DNA from: an uncultured Clostridia bacterium
Lineage (GTDB): Bacteria > Bacillota_A > Clostridia > Christensenellales > UBA1242
Direction: 5' to 3'
Assembly: GCA_947629895.1 (NCBI GenBank)
Contig: CANRFP010000001.1
Coordinates: 12,197 to 76,196 of the forward strand
DNA length: 64,000 nt
Both the position numbers and the translations under genes were made by a program. A model generated the notes under the pieces. That model searched no databases. It had not been told where the DNA came from and saw only the letters and a list, made by a program, of their open reading frames with translations. Below, piece after piece: positions 14,373-23,897 of the stretch; position 1 is the first letter of the stretch, and every line of letters begins with the position of its first letter.

Positions 14373-17300
14373 ATGAGATTTCGCGAAAGAAGGATTTTAC
14401 ATGTTTGTTTGTGCAGTTTCGTGATTATGTTGCTTGGTTTGGCAGCAATCTTTGTCTTTTTCCCAACAAATTTTGCTTTTGCAAAACAAAGTTATGTTCT
14501 GCCAGATGACTATAACGCTTTTTATCAATCTTTCATGCAGATGCAAGAAGATGTGGGTTCAGCAAACGACGGAATTGCTTCAATTTCTGCCTTTTCAAGC
14601 GAACAAGAAGAGGTAGAACTTAATCGTTTGATTGTCAGCTCCAACAGTTTTGTTCCAAGTTGTGGGGCAAAATGGGAGGCAAGATATAAAGAGTGGAATT
14701 TCTTCCAATATGAAACGCATGCACAAACAGAAAAGGCCTATGACTATTTGATAAATCTTGGCTATGATGTTTCCTTTGACACTTATGTGACGGTGAATGA
14801 TGGCGAGGATGTTCAGGCATACAACACCGCCACACACACCTACAACACGTGGGCAGATGAATATATGCATTACAACAACTTCATTTCATATCAACTTGGC
14901 GACAACCAACTTGACGATGTGTATGTTTTTGTGCTTGACACGGGGATTAACAAATATCACGAATTGTTTCAAGGCAGAATTGATGAAACTTTGGCGGAAA
15001 GCTTTGTTGGATACACTCCAGAGAAAGTGAAAACATCAACAAATCCTGCAGATTATGATTATTATGATGACCACTATTATGAGCAAAATGGCATGCGTGT
15101 TTATGGACATGGAACACACACCAGCGGAACAATTGCAGAACTTACAACTGACAACGTTAAAATTGTGCCATACAAAGTGTTGGATAAAAATGGCAGCGGG
15201 GCAGTTGCGGGGATTATTACAGCCATTGAGAAACTTATAGATTTGAAAACCACAAATTCAGACATGAAAATTGTTGCAAATATGAGTTTGGGCGTGAATT
15301 ATTTTGATGAGGATTTAAGTGCAAATGAAATAATTCAAAATGCAGCAAGGTCAAAACTCACTGCGGCCGTAAGAAATGGCGCAAAAGCGGGAGTTGCCTT
15401 TGTTGTTTCGGCGGGAAACGAAAGTCAAACAACATCAAATGTTTCGCCGGGAAACTGTGACGAGGCGATTGTTGTTTCCGCTCTGAGAAATGGTGGATAT
15501 TTGAATAACGGGCTTGTTTTTGACAGTTCATACAGCAACTTTGGAAGCCATGTGGATTTTTCAGCACCTGGAACAGCAATTATGAGTGCATCAAATTTGG
15601 CAAACACGGCTTATCACGAACTTTCGGGAACATCTATGGCGGCACCTCACGTTTCCGCGTGCTATGCGCTGTTGTTTTCGCTTCCAAAATATAAAACTTT
15701 TGAACAGGTGACCAAATCTTTAACGAAAAATGCTGTTGATTTGGGAAGAAGCGGCAGAGACGACTATTACGGCTATGGCTGCATTGATTTGGCAACGGTT
15801 GACAAAGTGTTCTCGCAAAATCTTGTTGAGTTTTCGCAGCAAACAGATGAACAAAAGGGGATGACTTCTGCCACATTCAGCTTGTCATTTAACGAAGAAG
15901 GCGCACAAGAAGTGGAAATTTATTATTCTTTGAATGAATATGAAACCACTTTAAACAAAAGCACATGGACACAATATCTGCAACCTGTTGAAATTGAAAA
16001 AACAACAAAAGTTCATGCTGTTGCAACCTATATTGACGAAGAAGGAAATTTGGGTGAGACAAAACTTGCATCAAAAACATATTATGTTGAAAACTATGAC
16101 CTTTTAAGTAATTTTGATTTTGGTGACGAAGTGGAAACATGGCCATTTGGTGGTTGTATTTCAATTAAAAAATATAACGGCACAGAACTTAAAACTTTAA
16201 ATTTGCCAAGCGTGTATTATAAAGATGAGCAGGGCAATCAAATTTATAATGAGTTAACCATAACTTCAATTATGCCTTTTGCTTTTGGTTCGGGTTGCCC
16301 CGTGGAAGTGTTAAATTTGCCATCAACAGTGATTGAAATTCAAGAAAACGCCTTCAATGGTGACGGAAACATCCAAGAAATAAACGCTTCAGGCGTTACA
16401 CAAATTGGCGAATATGCGTTTAGAAGTTGCAAAAATCTTAAAACAATTTCATTTTCAAGCGAAGTCACAAAAATTGAACCATACACTTTCTATGGCTGCG
16501 AAAACTTGCTGACTTTGAATGGAAACTTTGCAAATGTTGGAGAAATTGGCTCTTATGCTTTTTCGGGTTGCACAAATTTAACTTTGGTTGAAAACAACTT
16601 CTTAAATGTTTGGGATGTTGGAACGTATGCTTTTGAAAATTGCAAAAATCTCAACGTTCTCACGCTGCCACAAATTGGCGCCGGGAGCAATTCAACGGGC
16701 AAGGTTGGAAAACTTGGAGACTATGCCTTTAACAACGCCGAAATTGCAGAATTGTTGCTTGGGCCAAATATTTCGGATTTTACAATAAAATATGAAGTGA
16801 AAATTGGAAAACTTTATGGCTATTTTGCAGCTAAACCTCAAATTTTGAATTGTGACTTTGAATATTATGACATAAATTTGAAAACATCCAAACCGCTTCA
16901 AGAATACGTTGCCTTTGTTAATAAAGGGGAAAAATATGAGGCGGACATCGCTGTGATTGGCTATAAAGTGGAAACGCCAATTAAAAACAGTGGCTCTTTC
17001 AAGCAAGAGGGAAGCAAGGAAAACAATTTTGAATGGATTTATCATTATGTTTTTGACGGAACGCAATCTGTGGAAAGCAGAATTTGTTTTAGAGACACCG
17101 TTTCGCTGAGTTGTATTGATGCCTTTGGCAACCAAATCCAAACGCCTTTTGAAAGCAAATGCCAAAGTTTAACAATTAATGTTGTTGACGAAAGCACGCC
17201 AAAGCACACCTTCACTTATGTTGAAAAAGACAGCCCTCCAGGTGAAAGGCGTTTCAGCGTAAAGGTTAACGGCTTGCTTGTCACAGATGAGAGTTTAACT

Positions 17301-18134
17301 TTCTATGAAGGAACAATTTCAAAACCTTTCAAATATGTTATTGAAGTTGTGCCTGATGTTGGATATCAAATCAACGCCATTGTGCTTTCAACAAAACCAG
17401 ATGAAAAAAGGCCGGCTGACCGACCTATTGAATTAAGCCATGTTACGCAAGATATTGAAATGACTGTGACAACATCCGAAATTAAGGATTACACATTGAC
17501 TTTCAATTACTTTGGGTTGGTTGACGATGATCCTGAATCGGACAACAATCGAGTGATTGTCAACGGCAAACAAATTGACAAAAATGATAAACCATCTAAT
17601 GTTGATAAAGGTGAGGTATTCCAATTTACAGTTAAAGAGGGTGCGGGATACAAATTGGTGAGGGTTTCTGTTGATGGAATTGATATTGAAGCTCAAAATG
17701 GGGTTTTCACCATTGACGAAATTTACAAAAACTTAATCATTGATGTTGTTTTTGAACGAATTTCTTATAAGGTTGAAGTTCAAAAAGGAATTGGTGGAAC
17801 ATTTTCAAATGAATATGGCAATGAATATAATTCTGTTAGGCGTGGCGACAGCGTTACTTACAGATTTTCCACAAGTCAGGGTTATCAACTTGATTTCATC
17901 ACCGTTAATGGCAAGCAAATTTATGTTAAAGGCAACACCTTCACCATTGACAACGTGACAGAAGATTTGTTGATTGTTGTTTCCTTCAAAAAACAAAGTG
18001 GTGGATTTTTGTCGGGCAATTCTGTTTTGCTGGATTACTTCATAATTTTTGTTGTTCTGTTTGTTGTGTTTGGAATACTGAAACTTGTGGTCTATTTGAT
18101 AAGGAAAAAGCATCCTACTTTGAGAAAATACTAA
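14373..18134 (+). CDS. Cell-surface S8 subtilisin-like protease with BspA-type leucine-rich repeats
   Basis: 1253 residues from the ATG at 14373, which opens a clear signal peptide ending near FAFAKQ; the longer upstream frame has none. The S8 triad is Asp189 (VLDTG), His246 (YGHGTH) and Ser421 (GTSMAAPH). Residues about 615-800 form BspA-type LRRs (repeated YAF..C.NL). Two or more InlB B-like repeats follow (AIVLSTKP, VRVSVDG, FITVNGKQ), then a transmembrane helix near 1225 and a basic tail. It is probably a membrane-anchored extracellular protease that binds surfaces. The promoter is leaderless in layout. Confidence 0.9.
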   Translation: MRFRERRILHVCLCSFVIMLLGLAAIFVFFPTNFAFAKQSYVLPDDYNAFYQSFMQMQEDVGSANDGIASISAFSSEQEEVELNRLIVSSNSFVPSCGAKWEARYKEWNFFQYETHAQTEKAYDYLINLGYDVSFDTYVTVNDGEDVQAYNTATHTYNTWADEYMHYNNFISYQLGDNQLDDVYVFVLDTGINKYHELFQGRIDETLAESFVGYTPEKVKTSTNPADYDYYDDHYYEQNGMRVYGHGTHTSGTIAELTTDNVKIVPYKVLDKNGSGAVAGIITAIEKLIDLKTTNSDMKIVANMSLGVNYFDEDLSANEIIQNAARSKLTAAVRNGAKAGVAFVVSAGNESQTTSNVSPGNCDEAIVVSALRNGGYLNNGLVFDSSYSNFGSHVDFSAPGTAIMSASNLANTAYHELSGTSMAAPHVSACYALLFSLPKYKTFEQVTKSLTKNAVDLGRSGRDDYYGYGCIDLATVDKVFSQNLVEFSQQTDEQKGMTSATFSLSFNEEGAQEVEIYYSLNEYETTLNKSTWTQYLQPVEIEKTTKVHAVATYIDEEGNLGETKLASKTYYVENYDLLSNFDFGDEVETWPFGGCISIKKYNGTELKTLNLPSVYYKDEQGNQIYNELTITSIMPFAFGSGCPVEVLNLPSTVIEIQENAFNGDGNIQEINASGVTQIGEYAFRSCKNLKTISFSSEVTKIEPYTFYGCENLLTLNGNFANVGEIGSYAFSGCTNLTLVENNFLNVWDVGTYAFENCKNLNVLTLPQIGAGSNSTGKVGKLGDYAFNNAEIAELLLGPNISDFTIKYEVKIGKLYGYFAAKPQILNCDFEYYDINLKTSKPLQEYVAFVNKGEKYEADIAVIGYKVETPIKNSGSFKQEGSKENNFEWIYHYVFDGTQSVESRICFRDTVSLSCIDAFGNQIQTPFESKCQSLTINVVDESTPKHTFTYVEKDSPPGERRFSVKVNGLLVTDESLTFYEGTISKPFKYVIEVVPDVGYQINAIVLSTKPDEKRPADRPIELSHVTQDIEMTVTTSEIKDYTLTFNYFGLVDDDPESDNNRVIVNGKQIDKNDKPSNVDKGEVFQFTVKEGAGYKLVRVSVDGIDIEAQNGVFTIDEIYKNLIIDVVFERISYKVEVQKGIGGTFSNEYGNEYNSVRRGDSVTYRFSTSQGYQLDFITVNGKQIYVKGNTFTIDNVTEDLLIVVSFKKQSGGFLSGNSVLLDYFIIFVVLFVVFGILKLVVYLIRKKHPTLRKY

Positions 18135-18188
18135 AATTTGCTTTGAAAAAATTTTGTTTAGTGTTATGATGAAAATTGGGAGGCTGAT

Positions 18189-18725
18189 ATGGAAGCTTGG
18201 ATGATTATTTTGATTGTTTTTGCAATTCTTATTGTCGCATTTGCTTCTCTTGCGATTGTTTGGGTTGTGGAAGTTCGCAAAGTTCTTAAAGGCTTGAAAA
18301 GAAAAGTTGAGGCCAATTTTCCAGAAATGCAGCAAATTTTAACAAAAAAATATGATTTTTACACTAAATTTTTGAATTTTTTGAAAAATCACACAAAAGA
18401 AAACGTTTTGGATGAGGTTGCTGCCTTAAACCAAACTTGTTTAAAGGAGCCAAACGCCAACAATGATTTTGCGCTTAACTTAAAGTTGAAAGAATTGGTG
18501 GAGAGTTTGGAAAAACAAGAAAAATTGCAACAAAATGAAGAATATGTTTCCTTATTGCAAGAAAAACAACAAGTTGAAGATGAGGCAACAGAAAGAGTGA
18601 AAATTTATAACGGCATGGTTGAGGCATACAACGAAAAAGTGAAAAATTTTCCTTCCAATTTTGTTGCACAAAAATTCAATTTCGAAATTATGGATTATTT
18701 CAGAATAACTGACAAAACTGAATGA
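18189..18725 (+). CDS. LemA family membrane protein
   Basis: 178 residues. One N-terminal transmembrane helix is followed by a long coiled-coil region and the LemA signature near the C-terminus (YNGMVEAYNEKVKNFPSNFVA). LemA proteins have an exposed four-helix domain; their exact role is unknown. A normal promoter (TTGAAA-16-TATGAT, 18143-18170) and a GGGAGG site precede the ATG. The gene ends at a bidirectional terminator shared with the convergent lipoprotein gene. Confidence 0.75.
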   Translation: MEAWMIILIVFAILIVAFASLAIVWVVEVRKVLKGLKRKVEANFPEMQQILTKKYDFYTKFLNFLKNHTKENVLDEVAALNQTCLKEPNANNDFALNLKLKELVESLEKQEKLQQNEEYVSLLQEKQQVEDEATERVKIYNGMVEAYNEKVKNFPSNFVAQKFNFEIMDYFRITDKTE

Positions 18726-18732
18726 TTTTCAA

Positions 18733-18757
18733 AAAAAACACGCTTTTGCGTGTTTTT
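18733..18757. terminator. Bidirectional terminator
   Basis: AAAAAACACGC/GCGTGTTTTTT with loop TTTT, between the convergent LemA and lipoprotein genes. It overlaps the stop of the latter. Confidence 0.85.
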
Positions 18758-20262
18758 TATGCGATTTTTTCTTCTTGTTCAACTGTTTTGGAGTTGTTTT
18801 GATTTGTTTTTGTGTTGTCATTAAGAATTGTGTTTTGGGCGCTTTCGTGGGTTAAAACTTCATTTTCTGCATTTTCAATTTCATCTTTGCTTATTTGTTG
18901 ATGTGCTTTTGCTTGTTTTTCCTTTTCAATTTTGGCTGGCCTATGTTTTCTAAATTTCAAATTTTTGCTGGTAAGAGAAGGCGCTTCATCAGGGGTGTTT
19001 ATTATTTGAATTTTAGCCTCATCGGTTTTTTCGTTTGTTTTGCTTGTTTCTTCGGCTGGGGTTTCAATTTCTTCATCTAAATTGACAAAAGTTGCATTTC
19101 CATTCATGTTTTCACCATATCCAAAGCCCTTGTATGTGTCTATATTGCGCATATATGGTGCATAGGTGTCTGTGTTGCGATTTGGATTGAATATGCCAGC
19201 GTTGTTATAAAATCCATTGTTATACATGCCGTTATATCCATTGCCATATATGCCGCTGTTATAAATTCCGTTGTATCCATTGTTGTAGACGCCGTTGTTC
19301 GCAAAATTTGTTCCATAATAGCCATAATTCCCATAAGGGCTGGCTGCGTGATTTATGCTGTTGGAATTGAATTTGTAAGGATTTGCTGGATTTGCATTGT
19401 TGTAATAATAACCGTTGTTGATTGGCATGTTGTTGATTGGGGCAACGGGATTGTTTATTGGGTTGGTTTGCGGATTTTTTATAACAACAACTTCTTTTCC
19501 GCATTTTGGACAAACTTTTCCATTCACTTTTTCGCCACATTCAGGGCATTTTGTTTCTGGAAGATAGGTGTCAATGTTCTTTTGCAAGCCTGTTTTTGTT
19601 GATTTTTCCTCTTTGTCTGTTTGCGCTGAGGTGTTTTCTTTATTTTCAACATCTTTCACATCTGCAATTTTAACGCCCAAATTTGACGGATTTTGCGTGC
19701 CGCTTTCCGTTTTAATAAATTGTTGCAATTGACTTAGTGTGTTTAAAATGTTTTGATAATAAGACAATCGTGCATTGGAATTGCTGATAAGGCGATTTAG
19801 TTTTGCGGTTATCCTTTCTTCATTTTTTGTGTAATTTTTCTTTAAGGATTCTATTGCCTTCAATGTGGTTGAAAGTTCGCTCTTTGAATTTGACACTGAG
19901 TTGGTGTATTTGCTCAAATCGTCAGTCAAATCTCGCACCGCAAACATTTGTGCTTTTGAAAGTTTAAGCCCAGAAAGATTGTTTTTGAGGATTGCGGTTT
20001 TGTTTAATATGTCAAGCTTGTAATATTCTTCATTGGTTAAACTGTTTTGTGCGTTGCCTGCGTTCATTGAGGCGTATTCATTCATGTTTTCCGCAGTTAT
20101 TTGCGTTGGGCTGACTGTTTGCACGCTACTGATTATGTTTGCAGTGTGGTCGAGTTGATTTGATAAGGTTGAAATTGTGGCGTCCGTTTTTGCTGGCGTT
20201 CCACAAGCGGTGAGCGTTAAACACATTCCAAGTGCAAGCGTTCCTAAAAATATTTTTTTCAT
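18757..20262 (-). CDS. Lipoprotein with coiled coil, zinc ribbon and Asn/Tyr/Gly-rich region
   Basis: 501 residues from the ATG at 20262, chosen for the GGAGG site and the lipobox LTAC (Cys20). Domains in order are a helical, probably coiled-coil part (about 30-185), a zinc ribbon with two CPxCG knuckles (Cys239/242 and Cys251/254), a low-complexity region of short N-G-Y repeats (about 275-400), and an acidic Lys/Glu-rich tail. A zinc ribbon in a predicted extracytoplasmic lipoprotein is uncommon. Its function is unknown. It is divergent from the spoVA genes, 108 bases apart, but nothing else shows a link to sporulation. Confidence 0.7.
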   Translation of the reverse strand: MKKIFLGTLALGMCLTLTACGTPAKTDATISTLSNQLDHTANIISSVQTVSPTQITAENMNEYASMNAGNAQNSLTNEEYYKLDILNKTAILKNNLSGLKLSKAQMFAVRDLTDDLSKYTNSVSNSKSELSTTLKAIESLKKNYTKNEERITAKLNRLISNSNARLSYYQNILNTLSQLQQFIKTESGTQNPSNLGVKIADVKDVENKENTSAQTDKEEKSTKTGLQKNIDTYLPETKCPECGEKVNGKVCPKCGKEVVVIKNPQTNPINNPVAPINNMPINNGYYYNNANPANPYKFNSNSINHAASPYGNYGYYGTNFANNGVYNNGYNGIYNSGIYGNGYNGMYNNGFYNNAGIFNPNRNTDTYAPYMRNIDTYKGFGYGENMNGNATFVNLDEEIETPAEETSKTNEKTDEAKIQIINTPDEAPSLTSKNLKFRKHRPAKIEKEKQAKAHQQISKDEIENAENEVLTHESAQNTILNDNTKTNQNNSKTVEQEEKIA

Positions 20263-20370
20263 ATTACCTCCGTTTTGCTTAGGTTTTGCAAATGTGAGAT
20301 TTTTATTCGCTTTTATTTGGTGGTTGTGATTATTTTTGATAATTTGGGACAAAATTTTAAAGAGGTTATT

Positions 20371-20826
20371 ATGGAAGATAAAAAACGTAATGAGGCTTAC
20401 AACAAATATGTAAGTGCAAAAATTCCTAAAACACACGCATGGCCTGCACTTTTCAACTCCTTTTGGGTTGGTGGGCTTATTTGCGTTATAGGGCAGGGCA
20501 TAAACGATTTGTTGCTACTTGCTTTTCCTATGTTGTCGCAGCAAAGTGCTTGGGCGCTGACACTGATTGCCTTGATTTTTATTGCCTCTTTCCTAACGGG
20601 CATTGGCGTGTATGACCAAATTGGAAAGTTTGCCGGCGGCGGTTCAATCGTGCCAATCACGGGCTTTTCGAACTCCATTGCAAGCCCTTCAATCGAATTT
20701 AAAAGCGAGGGCATAGTTTATGGAATTTGCGTGAAAATGTTCACCATCGCAGGGCCGGTGATTGTGTTTGGCGTGGCATCAAGCATGGTTGTTGGGCTGA
20801 TTTATTGGATTATATCTTTGTTTTGA
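20371..20826 (+). CDS. spoVAC: Stage V sporulation protein AC
   Basis: 151 residues from the ATG at 20371 (AGAGG site). A polytopic membrane protein of the SpoVA channel, which moves dipicolinic acid into the forespore and releases it at germination; SpoVAC is the mechanosensitive component in Bacillus. Family segments are visible: WVGGLICVIGQ, GVYDQIGKFAGGGSIVPITGFSNSIASPSIEFK and SEGIVYG. It is the first gene of a spoVAC-spoVAD-spoVAE operon with 9-base gaps, the minimal SpoVA set in Clostridia. I could not identify a convincing sigma-G promoter upstream. Confidence 0.95.
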   Translation: MEDKKRNEAYNKYVSAKIPKTHAWPALFNSFWVGGLICVIGQGINDLLLLAFPMLSQQSAWALTLIALIFIASFLTGIGVYDQIGKFAGGGSIVPITGFSNSIASPSIEFKSEGIVYGICVKMFTIAGPVIVFGVASSMVVGLIYWIISLF

Positions 20827-20835
20827 GAGGCGTTT

Positions 20836-21825
20836 ATGGCAGAAACAATTAAACTGAAAAAACAACCAAAAATTATAGGCTCTTACAGCATTGTTGGGCC
20901 TAAGGAAGGCAAAGGGAACTTTGGCGAATATTTTGATTATGTTATGAAAAATGACTTTTTTGGCGAAAAAACTTTTGAAAAAGCAGAGCGAAAAATGCTG
21001 GAAAATGCCATAACGGGTGTGATACAAAATGCCAAACTTCAAACCAAAGACATTGACATTATGATTGCCGGAGATTTGCTTAACCAAATTATAAGCTCTT
21101 CCTATGCGGCAAGGGTGTTCAATTTTCCGTTTTTAGGAGTGTATGGGGCTTGTTCCACAATGGCAGAAAGCATTGGCGTGGCATCAATTTTGGTTGACGG
21201 CGGCTATTCAAAAAATGTTGTGTGTTGCACAGGCTCGCACTTCTCAACCGCCGAAAGACAATATCGTTTTCCGTTGGAACTTGGCAATCAACGGCCTCCA
21301 ACTTCGCAGTGGACAGTCACGGGCGCTGGAAGTTGTGTGATTTCTTTGGAAGGCGAAGGGCCAAGAATAACAATGGTGACATTTGGAAAGGTTGTGGATT
21401 GGGGAATAAATGATGTGAACAACATGGGCGGAGCAATGGCGCCTGCGGCAAGAGAAACAATGCTAAACCATTTTAGGAACACAAAAACGGGGCCGGATGA
21501 TTATGATTTAATTTTGACGGGCGATTTGGGAAAGCTTGGAAGCGAGATTTTGATTGACCTTATGGAAGATGAGGGCATAACACTTGGAAGCAATTATGGC
21601 GATTGTGGGCAAATGTATTTTAAAAGAAGCCAACAAACTTTGTGTGGTGCATCGGGAGCGGGTTGTTGTGCAACAGTGTTTAATTCGTTTATAATTAAAA
21701 AATTGCGGGAGAAAAAGTATAAAAGAATTTTGTTTATGCCAACGGGTGCGCTTTTAAGCACAACATCAACTCAGCAAGGCGACACAATTCCTTGCACTTG
21801 CCATGCGATTGTGATTGAGGCATAA
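20836..21825 (+). CDS. spoVAD: Stage V sporulation protein AD
   Basis: 329 residues with the thiolase-like fold of SpoVAD, the DPA-binding soluble component of the SpoVA complex. Characteristic segments are SIVGPKEGKG, FGVYGACSTMAE-type sequence (FLGVYGACSTMAES), GSHFSTAERQYRFPLELG and the C-terminal PTGALLSTTSTQQGDTIPC. It follows spoVAC by 9 bases and precedes spoVAE by 9 bases, so the three are co-transcribed. Length and motifs are normal for the family. Confidence 0.97.
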   Translation: MAETIKLKKQPKIIGSYSIVGPKEGKGNFGEYFDYVMKNDFFGEKTFEKAERKMLENAITGVIQNAKLQTKDIDIMIAGDLLNQIISSSYAARVFNFPFLGVYGACSTMAESIGVASILVDGGYSKNVVCCTGSHFSTAERQYRFPLELGNQRPPTSQWTVTGAGSCVISLEGEGPRITMVTFGKVVDWGINDVNNMGGAMAPAARETMLNHFRNTKTGPDDYDLILTGDLGKLGSEILIDLMEDEGITLGSNYGDCGQMYFKRSQQTLCGASGAGCCATVFNSFIIKKLREKKYKRILFMPTGALLSTTSTQQGDTIPCTCHAIVIEA

Positions 21826-21834
21826 GGAGGGAAA

Positions 21835-22203
21835 ATGGAAATTTTTGTGAATTATATTTGGGTGTTTTTGATTGGCGGGCTTGTGTGTATGTTTGGTGAA
21901 GTTTTGATTATCACCACAAACATAACTTCTGCCAGAATACTTGTCACCTTTGAAATGATAGGCTTGGTTTTGGAGGCCATTGGAGTGTATGATTATATTT
22001 CTGATTTTGCCAAAGCGGGCGTGAATGTTCCAATCATTGGTTTTGGCGCATCACTTGCAAAAGGGGCAATTGGCGCAGTTGAAACGCATGGCTTTCTTGG
22101 AATTTTCACGGGAGGCCTAACTGCCACTGCGGGAGGAATTGCTGCCGCCATTGGCTTTGCATTTTTGTTTGCTTTGATATTTAAATCTCACACCAAAAAG
22201 TGA
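21835..22203 (+). CDS. spoVAE: Stage V sporulation protein AE (SpoVAEb type)
   Basis: 122 residues, polytopic membrane protein related to SpoVAC (GVYDYISDFAKAGVNVPIIGFGASLAKGAI), the third core part of the DPA channel. A strong AAGGAGGG site precedes the ATG. It is the last gene of the operon. The space to yunB holds a palindromic repeat and no terminator that I can see. Confidence 0.95.
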   Translation: MEIFVNYIWVFLIGGLVCMFGEVLIITTNITSARILVTFEMIGLVLEAIGVYDYISDFAKAGVNVPIIGFGASLAKGAIGAVETHGFLGIFTGGLTATAGGIAAAIGFAFLFALIFKSHTKK

Positions 22204-22256
22204 TTGGTCTTGGCTGAAATGACATAAAACAAATTTGCTGTATAACACAATATAAA

Positions 22257-22282
22257 GTGTAGTATGCAATTGCATAATACAC
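22257..22282. repeat. Palindromic repeat, copy 1
   Basis: GTGTAGTATGCAATTGCATA continues to TACAC in a near-perfect 26-bp palindrome with one mismatched pair. The same element, inverted and one base shorter in the centre, is at 38454-38478. Its core is inside truB at 59639-59659. Confidence 0.75.
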
Positions 22283-22340
22283 CATATATTGATGTTATAA
22301 AATTTGACAAAATCCGCCTTTTGCATGCATATACTACTTT

Positions 22341-23018
22341 GTGGTGACATATTACAACAATCTTTATAAGAAGCGAAGGAAACGAAAAACAAGAATTTTG
22401 ATTTTGGTTTTTCTTTCTCTTATTGGGCTTGTTTTGGGCTATGTTTTTGGTGTTATTTTTCCCGTTGTGATTGAGGCGTCTGAGCAGATGATTTTCTCTC
22501 TTTCCACAACAGCGGTGAGCGATGCCGTTTATGAGGTTTTAAAAGAAGAGAATTTGAAATATCAAGATATTGTGAACATCACTTATGACACTGCGGGGGA
22601 TGTTTCTTTGATTACGCTTGACACGGTTAAACTGAACGGAATTGCCAGACGCTTTTATCAAGTTGCGCAAATAAATTTGGATAAAATGGGTGAAGTTGGC
22701 ATTGATGTTTCGCTTGGAACATTCACAGGCATACCTTTTTTGGTTGGGCTTGGGCCAAAGGTTAACCTTAAACTTGTTTCAATTGGGGCAATGACATCAA
22801 CTTTCAAGAACAATTTTAGAGGGGCGGGCGTGAATCAAACAAATCACACGCTTTCCATCGAACTTTTTGCAAGTGTCAGCCTTATTTTGCCGTCTTATAG
22901 CCACACAATCGACAGCGTGACGGAGGTTTTGGTTTCTGAAAGCGTGATTGCTGGCAAAGTTCCACAGGTTTATTTGGGGGACAATTCAAGTTTAAATTTC
23001 ATTCCAAACAGCACTTGA
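22341..23018 (+). CDS. yunB: Sporulation protein YunB
   Basis: 225 residues starting at GTG 22341 (or the next codon, GTG 22344). A basic N-terminus, one transmembrane helix and the YunB pattern follow: SLSTTAVSDAVYE, ALxLDTVKLN-like, GTFTGIPFLVGLGPKVNLKLV and a C-terminal SEVxVSESVIAGKVPQ-type end. YunB is a mother-cell sporulation protein of unknown mechanism. No Shine-Dalgarno precedes it; CATATACT (22328-22335), a sporulation-sigma-like -10, ends five bases before the start. Its stop codon lies inside the -35 box of the next gene. Confidence 0.9.
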   Translation: MVTYYNNLYKKRRKRKTRILILVFLSLIGLVLGYVFGVIFPVVIEASEQMIFSLSTTAVSDAVYEVLKEENLKYQDIVNITYDTAGDVSLITLDTVKLNGIARRFYQVAQINLDKMGEVGIDVSLGTFTGIPFLVGLGPKVNLKLVSIGAMTSTFKNNFRGAGVNQTNHTLSIELFASVSLILPSYSHTIDSVTEVLVSESVIAGKVPQVYLGDNSSLNFIPNST

Positions 23019-23043
23019 CAACAAGAAAAAAGTGTGTTATAAT
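23015..23043 (+). promoter_or_regulatory. Consensus promoter overlapping the yunB stop codon
   Basis: TTGACA (23015-23020), exactly 17 bases, TATAAT (23038-23043), then GGAGGGG before the ATG at 23067. TGA of yunB is part of the -35 box. Confidence 0.9.
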
Positions 23044-23066
23044 CCAACAAAGTGGAGGGGTTAAAA

Positions 23067-23792
23067 ATGATATTTGTTGGAAATGGCGAAAAATATTGGG
23101 ATTTATTTGATAAAAGTGCTTTGTATGCAGGCAAAATTTGCGAATATAGCGATAGGTTTAACAAGCTTATAAAATATTCAAACAAATATATGAAAGTTTT
23201 GGAAAAAACATATCAAAAAACTGAAAAAGCTCCAACCTTCCCAGCGGGCGAGGCTCTTAATGTTACAACTTTAAGAGATAAAGCCAAGTTTTTTGAAATA
23301 ATTTTGTCAGTTAAAAATCCAGAATTTACACATTTTCTTGAAGTTTTGGGAAAGGGTGCTGAAAACAAAAGTTTGATTGACAGGGGTTATGTTCAGTTGC
23401 TGCCAATTCTTCAATTTTTAAACGAAAACGCCAAAATTGAGTTTTCATATCACCTTTTGGCTGCAAAATTGGACACAACCGCAAAAGTTGATTACATACA
23501 AGCGGTGACAAAACGTTCAAATGAAGAGTTTAAAAATTGGCTGTTTGCAAGTTTTGTTTCTCAAACAGAAGAAAAAGACCAAGCATTTTTCAAAGAACTG
23601 CTTTCTCAAAACATTTTTGAAAAAGAAACAGTTGAAAAATTTGTTAATGACAAGGTTGTTGGACAAATCTGCAAAGATGCAATTCAGCCAAAAGAACATG
23701 TTGAAAAAGTTGAACAGGTGCAAGAAAAGGTGGCAGAAAGAAAACCACAACATTCAAATGCAGCAAAACAAGAAAAAGCAAAATTACAATAA
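23067..23792 (+). CDS. Hypothetical helical protein (241 aa)
   Basis: No family recognised. The start is the ATG at 23067, seven bases after GGAGGGG; an in-frame GTG at 23052 lies inside the ribosome site and is rejected. The protein is soluble, almost entirely helical by composition, and ends in a Glu/Lys/Gln-rich, probably disordered tail. It has a very strong consensus promoter of its own and a terminator, so it is a single-gene unit, likely well expressed in vegetative cells despite following yunB. Confidence 0.65.
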   Translation: MIFVGNGEKYWDLFDKSALYAGKICEYSDRFNKLIKYSNKYMKVLEKTYQKTEKAPTFPAGEALNVTTLRDKAKFFEIILSVKNPEFTHFLEVLGKGAENKSLIDRGYVQLLPILQFLNENAKIEFSYHLLAAKLDTTAKVDYIQAVTKRSNEEFKNWLFASFVSQTEEKDQAFFKELLSQNIFEKETVEKFVNDKVVGQICKDAIQPKEHVEKVEQVQEKVAERKPQHSNAAKQEKAKLQ

Positions 23793-23822
23793 GGTGAGAG
23801 AAATCTCACTTTTATTTTTATC
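23793..23822 (+). terminator. Rho-independent terminator
   Basis: GTGAGA (23794-23799) pairs with TCTCAC (23804-23809), followed by TTTTATTTTTA. Confidence 0.8.
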
Positions 23823-23897
23823 TTTTTGTGAAAAGTTGCGTTTTTTGTTTTTATTTTTTCTCTTTTTATTGTAAAATAAAAGAGGATGCGAGGTTTT

